A stretch of 64,000 nt of DNA, taken from positions 1 through 64,000 of the forward strand of contig CAIPQU010000053.1 in assembly GCA_903867305.1 (NCBI GenBank). The letters are read 5' to 3'. This document shows positions 38,994-48,480 of this stretch, piece by piece. Source of the DNA: an uncultured beta proteobacterium (GTDB lineage Bacteria > Pseudomonadota > Gammaproteobacteria > Burkholderiales > Burkholderiaceae). The notes beneath the pieces are model-generated. The model was not told the origin of the DNA. It made no database searches and saw nothing but the letters and a program-made list of their open reading frames with translations. The translations under genes and the position numbers were made by a program. Position 1 is the stretch's first letter. Every line of letters begins with the position of its first letter.

Positions 38994-39752
38994 ATGACGA
39001 ATCTTAACGACTTCCCCTTTAAATCGTTGCAATTTTATGCAACGGCCCCCTATGCATGTAGTTATATCGAAAACTTAGAAGCACGCTCACAAGTCGCAAC
39101 ACCACCCCAACTGATTAATACGAAAGTCTATAGTGAGCTTATCCGGGCAGGCTTTCGTCGCAGTGGACACTTTACCTACCGCCCCTATTGCGATCAATGT
39201 CAGTCGTGTATCGCCACCCGATTACCGGTCAATGACTTTGTCAGTAACCGTAGCCAAAAACGCGCATTTAAAAAACACCAGCATTTAGAAGTCAAAGTCA
39301 TTGGCTTGCAATTTATACCGGAACACTTTGCCCTCTATCAAGATTATCAACGCAGTCGCCATGCTCTTCAAATTGATGGGAGCAATCCCGATTCAGCCGA
39401 AGAGGAAGAGGATCAATATCGACAGTTTCTGATCCAATCTCATATCGATTCGTTTTTGGTAGAGTTTCGAGAAAGCGGTATCTTACGGATGGTAAGCGTC
39501 CTCGATCTTGTGAACGACGGACTCTCCTCTGTCTATACCTTTTATGATGCAACAATTGCCAATGCCAGTTATGGTACATATGGAGTTTTATGGCAAATTG
39601 AAAAAGCAAAAGAACTAGGCCTAAGGTATGTCTATTTAGGCTACTATATTGAAAAGAGTAGAAAGATGTCCTATAAAGCATTATTTAAGCCGATTGAAGG
39701 ATTAATCGATGGGCAATGGAAATTGCTCGAGCGTTCAGAAAGCCCTGAATGA
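38994..39752 (+). CDS. bpt: arginyltransferase (aspartate/glutamate leucyltransferase family, Bpt/Ate)
   Basis: [65 protein letters not shown]. Confidence 0.93.
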   Translation: MTNLNDFPFKSLQFYATAPYACSYIENLEARSQVATPPQLINTKVYSELIRAGFRRSGHFTYRPYCDQCQSCIATRLPVNDFVSNRSQKRAFKKHQHLEVKVIGLQFIPEHFALYQDYQRSRHALQIDGSNPDSAEEEEDQYRQFLIQSHIDSFLVEFRESGILRMVSVLDLVNDGLSSVYTFYDATIANASYGTYGVLWQIEKAKELGLRYVYLGYYIEKSRKMSYKALFKPIEGLIDGQWKLLERSESPE

Positions 39753-40783
39753 ATTTATATCCATTCATCAAACCCTTTTTATTTCGTTTTGAGGCAGAAA
39801 AAGCTCATCATCTAGCCCTTCAAAGCCTCGATCAAACCTATCGACTGCATCTTTTACCAACGTTGATTGGAACTATCCCGAGTTTACCGAAAAGCTTTTG
39901 CGGACTTCAATTACCCAACCCCGTTGGACTGGCTGCTGGATTAGATAAAGATGGGAAATATATTGATGCACTCAGTAGCTTAGGGTTTGGTTTTATTGAG
40001 CTTGGAACTGTTACCCCTCTGCCTCAACCAGGCAATCCCCTACCCCGAATGTTTCGCTTAACTGACTCAATGGCCATCATTAACCGTATGGGTTTTAATA
40101 ATGATGGCGTAGATGCCTGTGTAGCGCGCGTCAAAGCTTCGGCATTTTATCAACAGGGTGGTGTCATTGGCCTGAATATCGGTAAAAATGCAGTAACCCC
40201 CATCGAAAATGCGAGTAGCGATTACCTTACCTGCTTGCAAAAAGTCTATGGGGTAGCATCCTATGTGACCATCAATATCTCTTCACCAAATACCAAAAAT
40301 TTACGCCAATTACAAGGCGGCCAAGATCTGATCGAGTTACTCAAAACAATTTCTCACGAAAGAGAAAAATTAAGTGAGCAATACGGTAAACGCTTGCCAT
40401 TATTTTTAAAAATAGCGCCAGATCTCGATGACGATGCCATTGAAGGTATTGCCCAAGCCATTCTGGAATACAACATCGATGCTCTCATTGGAACGAATAC
40501 AACTCTCTCACGCGCGGGTGTAGAACAGGAACCCTACAAAGATGAGACAGGAGGCCTATCAGGTTTACCTGTAAAAAATTTATCGACTCAAACCTTAAAG
40601 AAATTTGCACAGCACTTGAATGGCAAAATACCCCTCATAGGTGTGGGTGGCATTATGAATGGTGAAGATGCTCTGGAAAAAATCCATGCAGGCGCCGAAC
40701 TAGTCCAACTCTATAGTGGACTCATTTACCGAGGTCCAGAACTGATTAAAGACTGTATCTCTAGCTTAAAAAGTAAAAACTAG
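39749..40783 (+). CDS. pyrD: dihydroorotate dehydrogenase (quinone), class 2
   Basis: [66 protein letters not shown]. Confidence 0.96.
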   Translation: MNLYPFIKPFLFRFEAEKAHHLALQSLDQTYRLHLLPTLIGTIPSLPKSFCGLQLPNPVGLAAGLDKDGKYIDALSSLGFGFIELGTVTPLPQPGNPLPRMFRLTDSMAIINRMGFNNDGVDACVARVKASAFYQQGGVIGLNIGKNAVTPIENASSDYLTCLQKVYGVASYVTINISSPNTKNLRQLQGGQDLIELLKTISHEREKLSEQYGKRLPLFLKIAPDLDDDAIEGIAQAILEYNIDALIGTNTTLSRAGVEQEPYKDETGGLSGLPVKNLSTQTLKKFAQHLNGKIPLIGVGGIMNGEDALEKIHAGAELVQLYSGLIYRGPELIKDCISSLKSKN

Positions 40784-40871
40784 CTAAGTTGGTGCAAAAG
40801 TTTTTACTTTTTTTTTCATGATCCATCATTTCATGATGTGCAATTAAAAAAATGATTGCTACAATAGAATT

Positions 40872-41669
40872 ATGGTTAATCTTGAAAAAAAACCTCCGAT
40901 ACTTCCAACAGGCAAAACAGCAATCCAAGTCATCGAACGTATGATGAATCTTTTGGATGGACTTGCAGCCTCTGATGAGGCTTGCAGTTTAAAACTCTTG
41001 TCTGAACAAACTGGACTACACCCCTCTACAGCTCACCGTATTCTGAATGATATGGTCGCTTGTCGCTTAGTCGATCGTTCAGATAGCGGTAATTATCGTC
41101 TTGGCTTGCGCCTTCTAGAATTAGGTACACTGGTCAAAGCTCGATTATCGGTGCGTGACGCTGCTCAATTACCGATGCGCGCACTCCACAAAATCACGAA
41201 TCAAACCGTCAATTTATCGGTACGTCAAGGTGATGAGATTGTTTACATCGACCGCACCTATAGTGAGCGCTCAGGGATGCAAGTTGTGCGGGCGATAGGT
41301 GGTCGTGCGCCACTCCATTTAACCTCAGTTGGAAAATTATTTTTAGCGCAAGATGATGTTGCTAAAGTCCGCGCCTATGCGACTCGGACAGGACTTGCTG
41401 GCCATACACGTAATAGTATTACGCAGATAGGGCAACTTGAACAAGAACTGAATGAAGTTCGTAAAAATAGTAGTGCCAACGATAATGAAGAACTAGAACT
41501 TGGGGTAAGTTGTATGGCTGCTGGTATCTATGATGACTCCAATCAAATGGTTGCTGGCTTATCCCTCTCCGCACCTACTGATCGATTACAACGGGACTGG
41601 GCTAAATCTCTTATGGATACCGCCCTACAAATATCTCGTGGTATTGGCTTCAAAGGTTTTAAAGAGTAA
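40872..41669 (+). CDS. IclR-family transcriptional regulator
   Basis: N-terminal wHTH (LKLLSEQTGLHPSTAHRILNDMVACRLVDR) and IclR effector domain. Confidence 0.92.
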   Translation: MVNLEKKPPILPTGKTAIQVIERMMNLLDGLAASDEACSLKLLSEQTGLHPSTAHRILNDMVACRLVDRSDSGNYRLGLRLLELGTLVKARLSVRDAAQLPMRALHKITNQTVNLSVRQGDEIVYIDRTYSERSGMQVVRAIGGRAPLHLTSVGKLFLAQDDVAKVRAYATRTGLAGHTRNSITQIGQLEQELNEVRKNSSANDNEELELGVSCMAAGIYDDSNQMVAGLSLSAPTDRLQRDWAKSLMDTALQISRGIGFKGFKE

Positions 41670-41685
41670 TCACTCTGCTGATCTT

Positions 41686-42390
41686 ATGACATTGAAGATT
41701 CTTTGCTCGACCGCTTTTCATGCGGCGATGCCAGAAATATTAGAAAATTTCCAGCAACAAACAAAAATGAACTGTGATGTCAGTTTTGGTACTAGTGTAG
41801 CCATTGTAGAAAAATGCCATCAAGGTGAGCAAGCTGATCTGGTGATTTTGACCCAATCTGGTATCGACTCATTACTGAACCAACAGTTTCTTCAAACCGA
41901 TCATTTAACCGTCTTCACGAAAACTGGTGTGGGTATAGCAGCTCTTTCAAATAACCCTGCATACGATATTTCAAATAAAGAAAATTTCATCAATACTATA
42001 TTACGTTGTCAATCGATTGGCTTTACCAAACATGGTGCTAGTGGAATGTTTTTTGCTCGGTTAATCAAACAACTCGGTATCGAAGAACAAATTCGTCCTA
42101 AAGCACTGATCCCCGAAGGTGGCCTCGTTGGTGAATTGGTCAAAAGTGGGCAAGTCGAGTTAGGCGTTCAGCTAGTGAGCGAAATTCTTGCCGTGAAAGG
42201 CATTACTTTATTAGGATTTATTCCCGAAGAATTGCAAGAATGGAGTAGCTTTAGTATCGCCAAAACAAAACACTCTTTGACAAAAGAAGCAGATCTTTTG
42301 ATCGATCTATTAAAAACCTCACAGATTCAAACTCGTTTACCCTCCTACGGATTTATTAGTGAAGCAAAGATTAGTTCAGTACAGGATTAA
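41686..42390 (+). CDS. ModA-like periplasmic-binding-fold protein without obvious signal peptide
   Basis: MTLKILCSTAFHAAMPEILENFQQQTKMNCDVSFGTSVAIVEKCHQGEQADLVILTQSGID; ATG 41686 preferred over track start 41530, which overlaps the iclR gene. Confidence 0.75.
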   Translation: MTLKILCSTAFHAAMPEILENFQQQTKMNCDVSFGTSVAIVEKCHQGEQADLVILTQSGIDSLLNQQFLQTDHLTVFTKTGVGIAALSNNPAYDISNKENFINTILRCQSIGFTKHGASGMFFARLIKQLGIEEQIRPKALIPEGGLVGELVKSGQVELGVQLVSEILAVKGITLLGFIPEELQEWSSFSIAKTKHSLTKEADLLIDLLKTSQIQTRLPSYGFISEAKISSVQD

Positions 42391-43483
42391 CACTCTTTAA
42401 TTCCCTCAACGAAGGGTAATCTTGAGCGTTCTCTAACCAATCTCTGACTCGTACCGCATCAGCAAATCGTGATTGACTTCCTACCGAGTCTAAAAAAACC
42501 ATCGTATAGGATTTATTATTCACATTCGCCATCATCACCAAGCATCGTCCTGCCTCAGAGATATAGCCAGTTTTTTGAATCAATATCTCCATATCACCAG
42601 AGCGTACCAAACGATTACTATTTAAAAATGTTTGTTCACGACGATTAATTTCTTTGACATGACTAGGTGTTGTACTGAACTGCCGAATCAATGGATACTG
42701 ATAAGCCGCTTGTATCATCACAGCTAAATCTTCAGCAGTAGCCACATTTTTACTCGTCAAGCCAGTTGGGTCCGCAAATGAAGAATTTTTCATACCAATT
42801 TCTTTAGCCTTGCGATTCAGTGCCGCCATAAACGCAGTGATACCACCTGGATAATTTCGTCCTAAAGTATACGCAGCACGATTCTCAGAGGACATTAACG
42901 CCAATAACAAGGCCTCACGTCTCGAAAGAATAGTTCCCTTGGTGAGACGAGAGTGATGATAAATACCAACGTCTTCATCATTGATCTCAAGAGCCTCATC
43001 CAACGGTAATTTAGCATCTAATACCGTCATCGCGGTCAACAATTTAGTAATGGAGGCAATCGGCAATACGATTTGAGAGTTTTTATCAAAGATGACACTC
43101 TGATTTTGATCATCCACCACAATCGAAGCATTTGATTTTAAATTGAGCTGATCAGCTCTTCTACTCAAGCCTAACGCTGTACCCATAGATACTCTTGGTG
43201 AAACAGGCTCAATCGTTCTTGACCGAGGCATCACCGTAGTTCTCACCTCACGAGGGTTTTTTGGAGACTTAATATTTTTCTTAGCTTTATCATCTGCGCT
43301 GGTCGACTTGGTATTCCCGAATTTTGGTTCTTTATAGGGTTTACTCGATTTACTCTTTTCAGTTTGGGTATTCTTTTTTATATCTGCTTCATCCGTTATT
43401 TTCGAAAAACCATGAATGGAAAAAGTGGACAGCAATAGACAGGTAAGAATTAAAGAAATACAACGTAATAGAGATTTATACAT
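42371..43483 (-). CDS. D-alanyl-D-alanine endopeptidase/carboxypeptidase, S11 family (PbpG-like)
   Basis: IASITKLLTAM (SxxK), SSENRAAYTLGR (SxN), IQKTGYISEAGRC (KTG). Confidence 0.9.
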   Translation of the reverse strand: MYKSLLRCISLILTCLLLSTFSIHGFSKITDEADIKKNTQTEKSKSSKPYKEPKFGNTKSTSADDKAKKNIKSPKNPREVRTTVMPRSRTIEPVSPRVSMGTALGLSRRADQLNLKSNASIVVDDQNQSVIFDKNSQIVLPIASITKLLTAMTVLDAKLPLDEALEINDEDVGIYHHSRLTKGTILSRREALLLALMSSENRAAYTLGRNYPGGITAFMAALNRKAKEIGMKNSSFADPTGLTSKNVATAEDLAVMIQAAYQYPLIRQFSTTPSHVKEINRREQTFLNSNRLVRSGDMEILIQKTGYISEAGRCLVMMANVNNKSYTMVFLDSVGSQSRFADAVRVRDWLENAQDYPSLRELKSVNPVLN

Positions 43484-43515
43484 AGACTCAGATTAGATAA
43501 ATACAAGGAGTACCG

Positions 43516-44415
43516 TTATTTTATATCTTTCATTTGGCGCTTGAACATTTGAAAGGTGATGGGTTGATTGACTAATAAAACTCCCAATGAAGTAATCGCT
43601 GTACCAAGCACAATTAAGGGAGTCAATGGTTCATTAAAAATGAACCAAGCTAAAATTGCTGTCGTTGGTGGGGTTAAATAAATCAAACTGCTTACTCTCA
43701 CAGCTTCTCCACGACGTATCAAAATAAATAACAAACTAACAGCACCAATGGATATGAAAAAAATTGCCCATATTAAAGACCCAATTAACTCAACAGTCCA
43801 TTCAATATCTCTGGTTTCAAGAGTGAATGCAAAAATGGCAGATAAAAAAGCACTTGTTGCAAACTGAATAAAGGAACCAATACGTAAATCAAATGAAGCA
43901 CAATATTTACGTTGATAAATAGTTCCACATGTAATCGAAATCAATCCGAAAACATTCCATAAAATATTATCAAGAGTTACGCCTACCGTATTGAGCTTGG
44001 CATATAAAACAAGAATAATTCCTAAGAATCCAAAGAACAATCCAAGCCACTGACGAGAATTAATTTTTTCTGCAACAAAATAAGCTAATACGGCAGTTAA
44101 TACTGGTTGTATTCCAACAATCAAAGAAGATAAGCCCGCAGGCATTCCAGCTCGAACAGAAACCCATACACCAGCAAGATAACCAAATTGAATCAAACTT
44201 CCCGCAATAGCAATTCGGATGATCTGCGACTGATTAGGCCAAGGTATTTTTTTCCACAATATCAGCGGTAACATCAAGACACATACACCCAAAAATCGCA
44301 GGGATAAATAAGTCATCGGCTCAGCGTACGGCATACCAAACCGAGCAACAATAAAGCCAGAACTCCAAATCAAAATAAAGATGGGATAGATCCAGTTTGT
44401 ATTTTTATTTACCAT
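43516..44415 (-). CDS. EamA/DMT family transporter
   Basis: Ten-TM duplicated EamA architecture. Confidence 0.88.
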   Translation of the reverse strand: MVNKNTNWIYPIFILIWSSGFIVARFGMPYAEPMTYLSLRFLGVCVLMLPLILWKKIPWPNQSQIIRIAIAGSLIQFGYLAGVWVSVRAGMPAGLSSLIVGIQPVLTAVLAYFVAEKINSRQWLGLFFGFLGIILVLYAKLNTVGVTLDNILWNVFGLISITCGTIYQRKYCASFDLRIGSFIQFATSAFLSAIFAFTLETRDIEWTVELIGSLIWAIFFISIGAVSLLFILIRRGEAVRVSSLIYLTPPTTAILAWFIFNEPLTPLIVLGTAITSLGVLLVNQPITFQMFKRQMKDIK

Positions 44416-45317
44416 TGATATGCGATTGCTGTTCTTATTGTTTGTGCATGAATCGCAACTGTATCTTCTATGGTTTTGCCATATCCACCAGCCATTGCAA
44501 TTGCTACAGGTATTTTTCTTTCAAAACACCATTGTAATACCTTCTCATCTCGACAACGCAATCCTTCCATAGAAAGATTTAGTCGCCCTAAGCGATCTCC
44601 TTGAAATGGATCAGCACCAGCTAAAAATATGACAAACTCAGGAGAAAATTCTGTTTCTAACTGTGCCAAGCCCTCTCGTAAAGCATCTAAGTATTCTTCA
44701 TCTTCACAACCATCCATTAATCCAATATCTAAATCACTTTTTTCTTTACGAAATGGAAAATTTTTTTCACCATGCATCGAAAAAGTAAAAACAGTTGGAT
44801 CATCTTTCATGATCGATGCTGTGCCATTACCTTGATGAACATCTAAATCAATAATGGCGACACGTAAATATCGCTGTAGATGAGTCATCATGCGTTCTTG
44901 AATTTTTTTGGCCGCAATGGCTGCGTCATTAAAGACACAAAAGCCACTCCCCTTATCTGCATACGAGTGATGTGTGCCACCTGCCAAATTAACAGCTACC
45001 CCATTGCGCCAAGCTGAGATTGTTGCTGCTATCGTCGCCCCCGCTGAGCGTCGGGAACGAATAACCATCAATTCACTCCACGGAAATCCAATCTCTCGTT
45101 GCTCACTGGGAGATAGTTGACCCTGAATCACTTTGTGAATATATTCAGCGTCATGTACTAATAATAATTCGTCAACTGTTGCAAGAGGTGCTTCGAGTAA
45201 TTCAACATCTCGGTAGGAGACAACCTCATTCCTTAATAATTGATACTTGGACATGGGAAAACGATGTCCCGGTGGTAAAGGTAAAACAAAATGATCCGTA
45301 TAAAAAAGCTGTAACAT
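44409..45317 (-). CDS. histone deacetylase-family (class IV-like) deacetylase
   Basis: AGGTHHSYADKGSGFCVFNDAAIAAKKIQ; VAIIDLDVHQGNGTASI; AGADPFQGDRLGRLNLS. Confidence 0.93.
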   Translation of the reverse strand: MLQLFYTDHFVLPLPPGHRFPMSKYQLLRNEVVSYRDVELLEAPLATVDELLLVHDAEYIHKVIQGQLSPSEQREIGFPWSELMVIRSRRSAGATIAATISAWRNGVAVNLAGGTHHSYADKGSGFCVFNDAAIAAKKIQERMMTHLQRYLRVAIIDLDVHQGNGTASIMKDDPTVFTFSMHGEKNFPFRKEKSDLDIGLMDGCEDEEYLDALREGLAQLETEFSPEFVIFLAGADPFQGDRLGRLNLSMEGLRCRDEKVLQWCFERKIPVAIAMAGGYGKTIEDTVAIHAQTIRTAIAYQW

Positions 45318-45394
45318 TTAGTAGTGATATTCAGATGGTAGCGATTACTGAGAAGTCCTTTATTTTAATGGACTAAGTGGTCACAAAGGATATA

Positions 45395-45442
45395 CTTTTT
45401 TGATTATTTTTGATAACTTTTACACCTCTTTCATCAAAAAAG
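45395..45442. promoter_or_regulatory. inverted repeat CTTTTTTGAT (45395-45404) / ATCAAAAAAG (45433-45442) upstream of the phasin gene
   Basis: Perfect 10-bp arms, 28-bp spacer, just upstream of the phasin ORF. Confidence 0.4.
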
Positions 45443-45497
45443 AGTACTATAAATGCTACAGCGTTCACCAAAAATACAATGATCAAAAGGAATTAAA

Positions 45498-46052
45498 ATG
45501 ATACTTACTCAAGAGCAAATCAGCGCATCCAATAAAGCTCATTTAGAAACACTCACACAATTGACCCAAAAAGCATTTGATGGGATTCAAAAGTTAATGG
45601 AACTGAATATTCAAGTTGCTAAAACGATGATGCATGAAAATGTCGATCACATCAAAGATACCGCTCAAGCAAAAGATATAAAAGAACTGCTCTCTTTACA
45701 AGCCAACTATGTTCAACCACTGACAGAAAAAACAATTTCATATAGTAGGCATTTATACAATATTGCTACTGAAACACAAAATGCATTAAATGAAGCGACG
45801 AGTGAAGACCTTCAAACTCGGACACAAAAGCTTCAAGAACTCATTAATGATATGGGAAAACATGTGCCAAGCTCATCAGATGCTATGGTGAATCTGATTA
45901 AGCAGGCGGTGGCAAATGCAAATACGGTTTTTGAGTCTTCTCAAATGGCTGTGAAGCAAGCGATGGATATCTCATCACATCAAACTAAATCAGCAACTGA
46001 TTCTGCACTAAAGGCTAGCCAGTCAATTTTTAATAGCACTGTAACAAAATAG
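45498..46052 (+). CDS. phasin family protein (PHA granule-associated)
   Basis: MILTQEQISASNKAHLETLTQLTQKAFDGIQKLMELNIQVAKTMM. Confidence 0.92.
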   Translation: MILTQEQISASNKAHLETLTQLTQKAFDGIQKLMELNIQVAKTMMHENVDHIKDTAQAKDIKELLSLQANYVQPLTEKTISYSRHLYNIATETQNALNEATSEDLQTRTQKLQELINDMGKHVPSSSDAMVNLIKQAVANANTVFESSQMAVKQAMDISSHQTKSATDSALKASQSIFNSTVTK

Positions 46053-46072
46053 TTTTTATCGCAATCCATCCT

Positions 46073-46096
46073 GAAGCCTAGTTATGACTAGGCTTC
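46073..46096. terminator. hairpin terminator between convergent phasin and I42 inhibitor genes
   Basis: GAAGCCTAG-TTATGA-CTAGGCTTC perfect 9-bp stem. Confidence 0.65.
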
Positions 46097-46598
46097 ACTG
46101 TTTGGTAACATTCAAAATCACAATGGTTTGAAGCTTTGGCGGCCCTTGCTCCCAAGGCCTTTTATAACTTAAAGTAATTCTGTAAATACCCGTGCAATGG
46201 GGTTGGACTAACCACTCCTGTTTACCAGCAGCGCCCACTAGACGTTGCCCTTCCGAAAAATTCTCAATATAGTCATACTCCAAGTTTTCTTTCAGAAACT
46301 CTAAGCAACCCTTTAAGGGCTCGGTATACGTTTTTTCCCAACGATAACCAGTCGATGGTTTACTACCAAGTACTAAAACATACTTACCATCAACCATGGT
46401 ACGAATATTTGTTGAGCCGGAATTCGGTAAAGCGATGGGTGGTATTTCAGCAGGCATCGGTGCATTTTTTAATTGCGAAGCAGCAATGGTCGAGTGATCA
46501 ATGATCGGGTCCGGCACGCCAAACAAAACTGGCAAAACATAGGTCGAACAGCTATTTAAAATACATGGAATGAGCGCGATAAAAAGTATTTTTTTCAT
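46095..46598 (-). CDS. chagasin-like (I42 family) cysteine protease inhibitor, predicted lipoprotein
   Basis: Lipobox IPCILNSCS; KPSTGYRWE, GAAGKQEW, KRPWEQG match the three chagasin loop motifs (NPTTGY, GxxG, RPW). Confidence 0.8.
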   Translation of the reverse strand: MKKILFIALIPCILNSCSTYVLPVLFGVPDPIIDHSTIAASQLKNAPMPAEIPPIALPNSGSTNIRTMVDGKYVLVLGSKPSTGYRWEKTYTEPLKGCLEFLKENLEYDYIENFSEGQRLVGAAGKQEWLVQPHCTGIYRITLSYKRPWEQGPPKLQTIVILNVTKQ

Positions 46599-46605
46599 TT
46601 TTTGA

Positions 46606-47166
46606 TTAGGGATTATTTAATAAAGTAATCGCTTCTTTAATAAAAAGTCCTCTCAAAATTAAGAATACCCCAACACCAAATATTGCTAGAAAAAAAATGT
46701 TTTCATACCATTGAGGCTCCTTTACCCCCTGAAAATAGATCAATACTATTGCGCAAGCAAAGATCAAACCTGCCAAAGCAGTTGTCCACCAGGAGCTGGT
46801 ATTCGTATGATTTTGGGTATCATTACGGTAGGCAATAACATCAAAATAATCTGCTTTTTGTACGCCACTTACCTTGATGAGATCACCATCATTGATTTGA
46901 TAAGGGATATTAAATTTGGCCATAAAAGGCTCATCTCCCAATTGAAATTCGGCGATGTAGGTATAGCTAATATATTTCTTACGGACATCGTTTGAATCTA
47001 CTGTAATGTGTTCTTCTACCGTTTTTTGCATGCCAGAGACCACGCCAGAGCGCGAAGATAGTTTCTGACCAAATAAATCGCTAGGCTTAAATGTCATGAG
47101 TAAAACTCCTCCGATCATTAGGATCGATACGATGAAATATCTAACGAAACGTTTTTTATTATTCAT
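46606..47166 (-). CDS. DUF3592-like membrane protein
   Basis: N-terminal TM, VVSGMQKTVEEH...YISYTYIAEFQLGDEPFMAKFNIPYQINDGDLIKV, C-terminal TMs. Confidence 0.6.
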   Translation of the reverse strand: MNNKKRFVRYFIVSILMIGGVLLMTFKPSDLFGQKLSSRSGVVSGMQKTVEEHITVDSNDVRKKYISYTYIAEFQLGDEPFMAKFNIPYQINDGDLIKVSGVQKADYFDVIAYRNDTQNHTNTSSWWTTALAGLIFACAIVLIYFQGVKEPQWYENIFFLAIFGVGVFLILRGLFIKEAITLLNNP

Positions 47167-47200
47167 CCAACTATTCTAGAAACCTATTTTCACATGAAAT

Positions 47201-48415
47201 CTAAACAGTCTTTACTTGACTAGCTGCTAATTTTGCTTTTTCGCGTGCTTCATCAGTATGATCTGCGGTCGCGAGGGCAACTCCCATGCGACGCTTCATA
47301 AAAGATTCCGGTTTTCCAAATAATCGGAGAGATACCCCAGAATTTGCAAGTGCAAGGTGGACATTCGTAAAGCCAATTCCTTTTGCTTCAATACCACCAT
47401 AAATAACTGCACTCGCGCCAGGCGACTTGAGACTGACATCTGTCGCCAATCCTAAAATAGCTTTGGCATGCAATTCAAACTCGCTTTGTGTTTGTGTCAC
47501 TAAAGTAACTAAACCTGTATCGTGTGGCCTAGGACTGACCTCAGAAAACCACACCTGATCTCCTTTGACAAATAGCTCCACACCAAAAATACCACGCCCA
47601 CCTAATTGATCAGTGACTTTTTTGGCAATTTCTTGTGAGCGCTCTATTGCTAATGCACTCATGGGCATTGGCTGCCAACTTTCAACATAATCACCATTTT
47701 TTTGGACATGGCCAATGGGCTCACAAAATGAGGTATGAATTTGCCCATCTATACCAAGGGATCTCACCGTGAGTTGCGTAATCTCATAATCAAAATCAAT
47801 GAGACCTTCAACTATTACACGATTGACATTGACGCGTCCACCGGATGCCGCATAGTCCCAGGCTTTTTCAATATCTTCAGGACCATTCAGTTTAGATTGC
47901 CCCTTACCAGAAGAAGACATTACCGGTTTCACAAAACAAGGATAGCCAATACCCTTGGTAATAGCATCACGCAGTTCTGATAATGAACTTGCAAAGAAAA
48001 ATGGTGAGGTTGGTAAACCTAATTCCTCCGCAGCAAGCCGACGAATCCCTTCACGATTCATGGTCAAAAAAGCTGCTCTTGCGGTAGGGATGACCTCTAC
48101 TTGCCCCTCTTGCTCTAACTCGATGAGTGTTTGAGTAGCAATGGCTTCGATTTCTGGAACAATTAGATGAGGCCTTTCTTTAGCAACAAGCTCTCTCAAG
48201 GCTTTACCATCGGTCATATCAATGACATAAGAACGGTGAGCAACTTGATGACCTGGAGCATTCGGGTAGCGATCAACAGCAATTACTTCAATCCCAAGTC
48301 TTTGTAACTCAATGATGACTTCTTTACCTAGCTCACCACTGCCTAACATCATGACACGAATGGCATTGCTTGAAAGAGGTGTACCAATCACTGGAAAACG
48401 AGGATAGTCAGGCAT
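47201..48415 (-). CDS. purT: formate-dependent phosphoribosylglycinamide formyltransferase
   Basis: [49 protein letters not shown]-grasp domain. Confidence 0.96.
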   Translation of the reverse strand: MPDYPRFPVIGTPLSSNAIRVMMLGSGELGKEVIIELQRLGIEVIAVDRYPNAPGHQVAHRSYVIDMTDGKALRELVAKERPHLIVPEIEAIATQTLIELEQEGQVEVIPTARAAFLTMNREGIRRLAAEELGLPTSPFFFASSLSELRDAITKGIGYPCFVKPVMSSSGKGQSKLNGPEDIEKAWDYAASGGRVNVNRVIVEGLIDFDYEITQLTVRSLGIDGQIHTSFCEPIGHVQKNGDYVESWQPMPMSALAIERSQEIAKKVTDQLGGRGIFGVELFVKGDQVWFSEVSPRPHDTGLVTLVTQTQSEFELHAKAILGLATDVSLKSPGASAVIYGGIEAKGIGFTNVHLALANSGVSLRLFGKPESFMKRRMGVALATADHTDEAREKAKLAASQVKTV

Positions 48416-48434
48416 TCAAAATTCCTAAAAAAAT

Positions 48435-48459
48435 AGACATGGGTTATTTTCCCATGTCT
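48435..48459 (-). terminator. rho-independent terminator downstream of the pdh operon
   Basis: AGACATGGG-TTATTTT-CCCATGTCT; minus-strand reading followed by TATTTTTTT. Confidence 0.85.
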
Positions 48460-48480
48460 TTTTAGAAGTGCTGAAAAAAA

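Noticed and set aside
39313-39681. Antisense ORF 122 aa inside bpt
   Set aside because: Arg/Tyr-rich shadow ORF opposite conserved arginyltransferase.
38241-39752. Adjacent aat and bpt as a novel N-degron locus
   Set aside because: Neighbouring N-end-rule transferases are a known arrangement in proteobacteria.
41530-41685. Track start of the ModA-like ORF
   Set aside because: Would overlap the iclR gene by 140 bp; ATG 41686 gives the expected mature-domain start.
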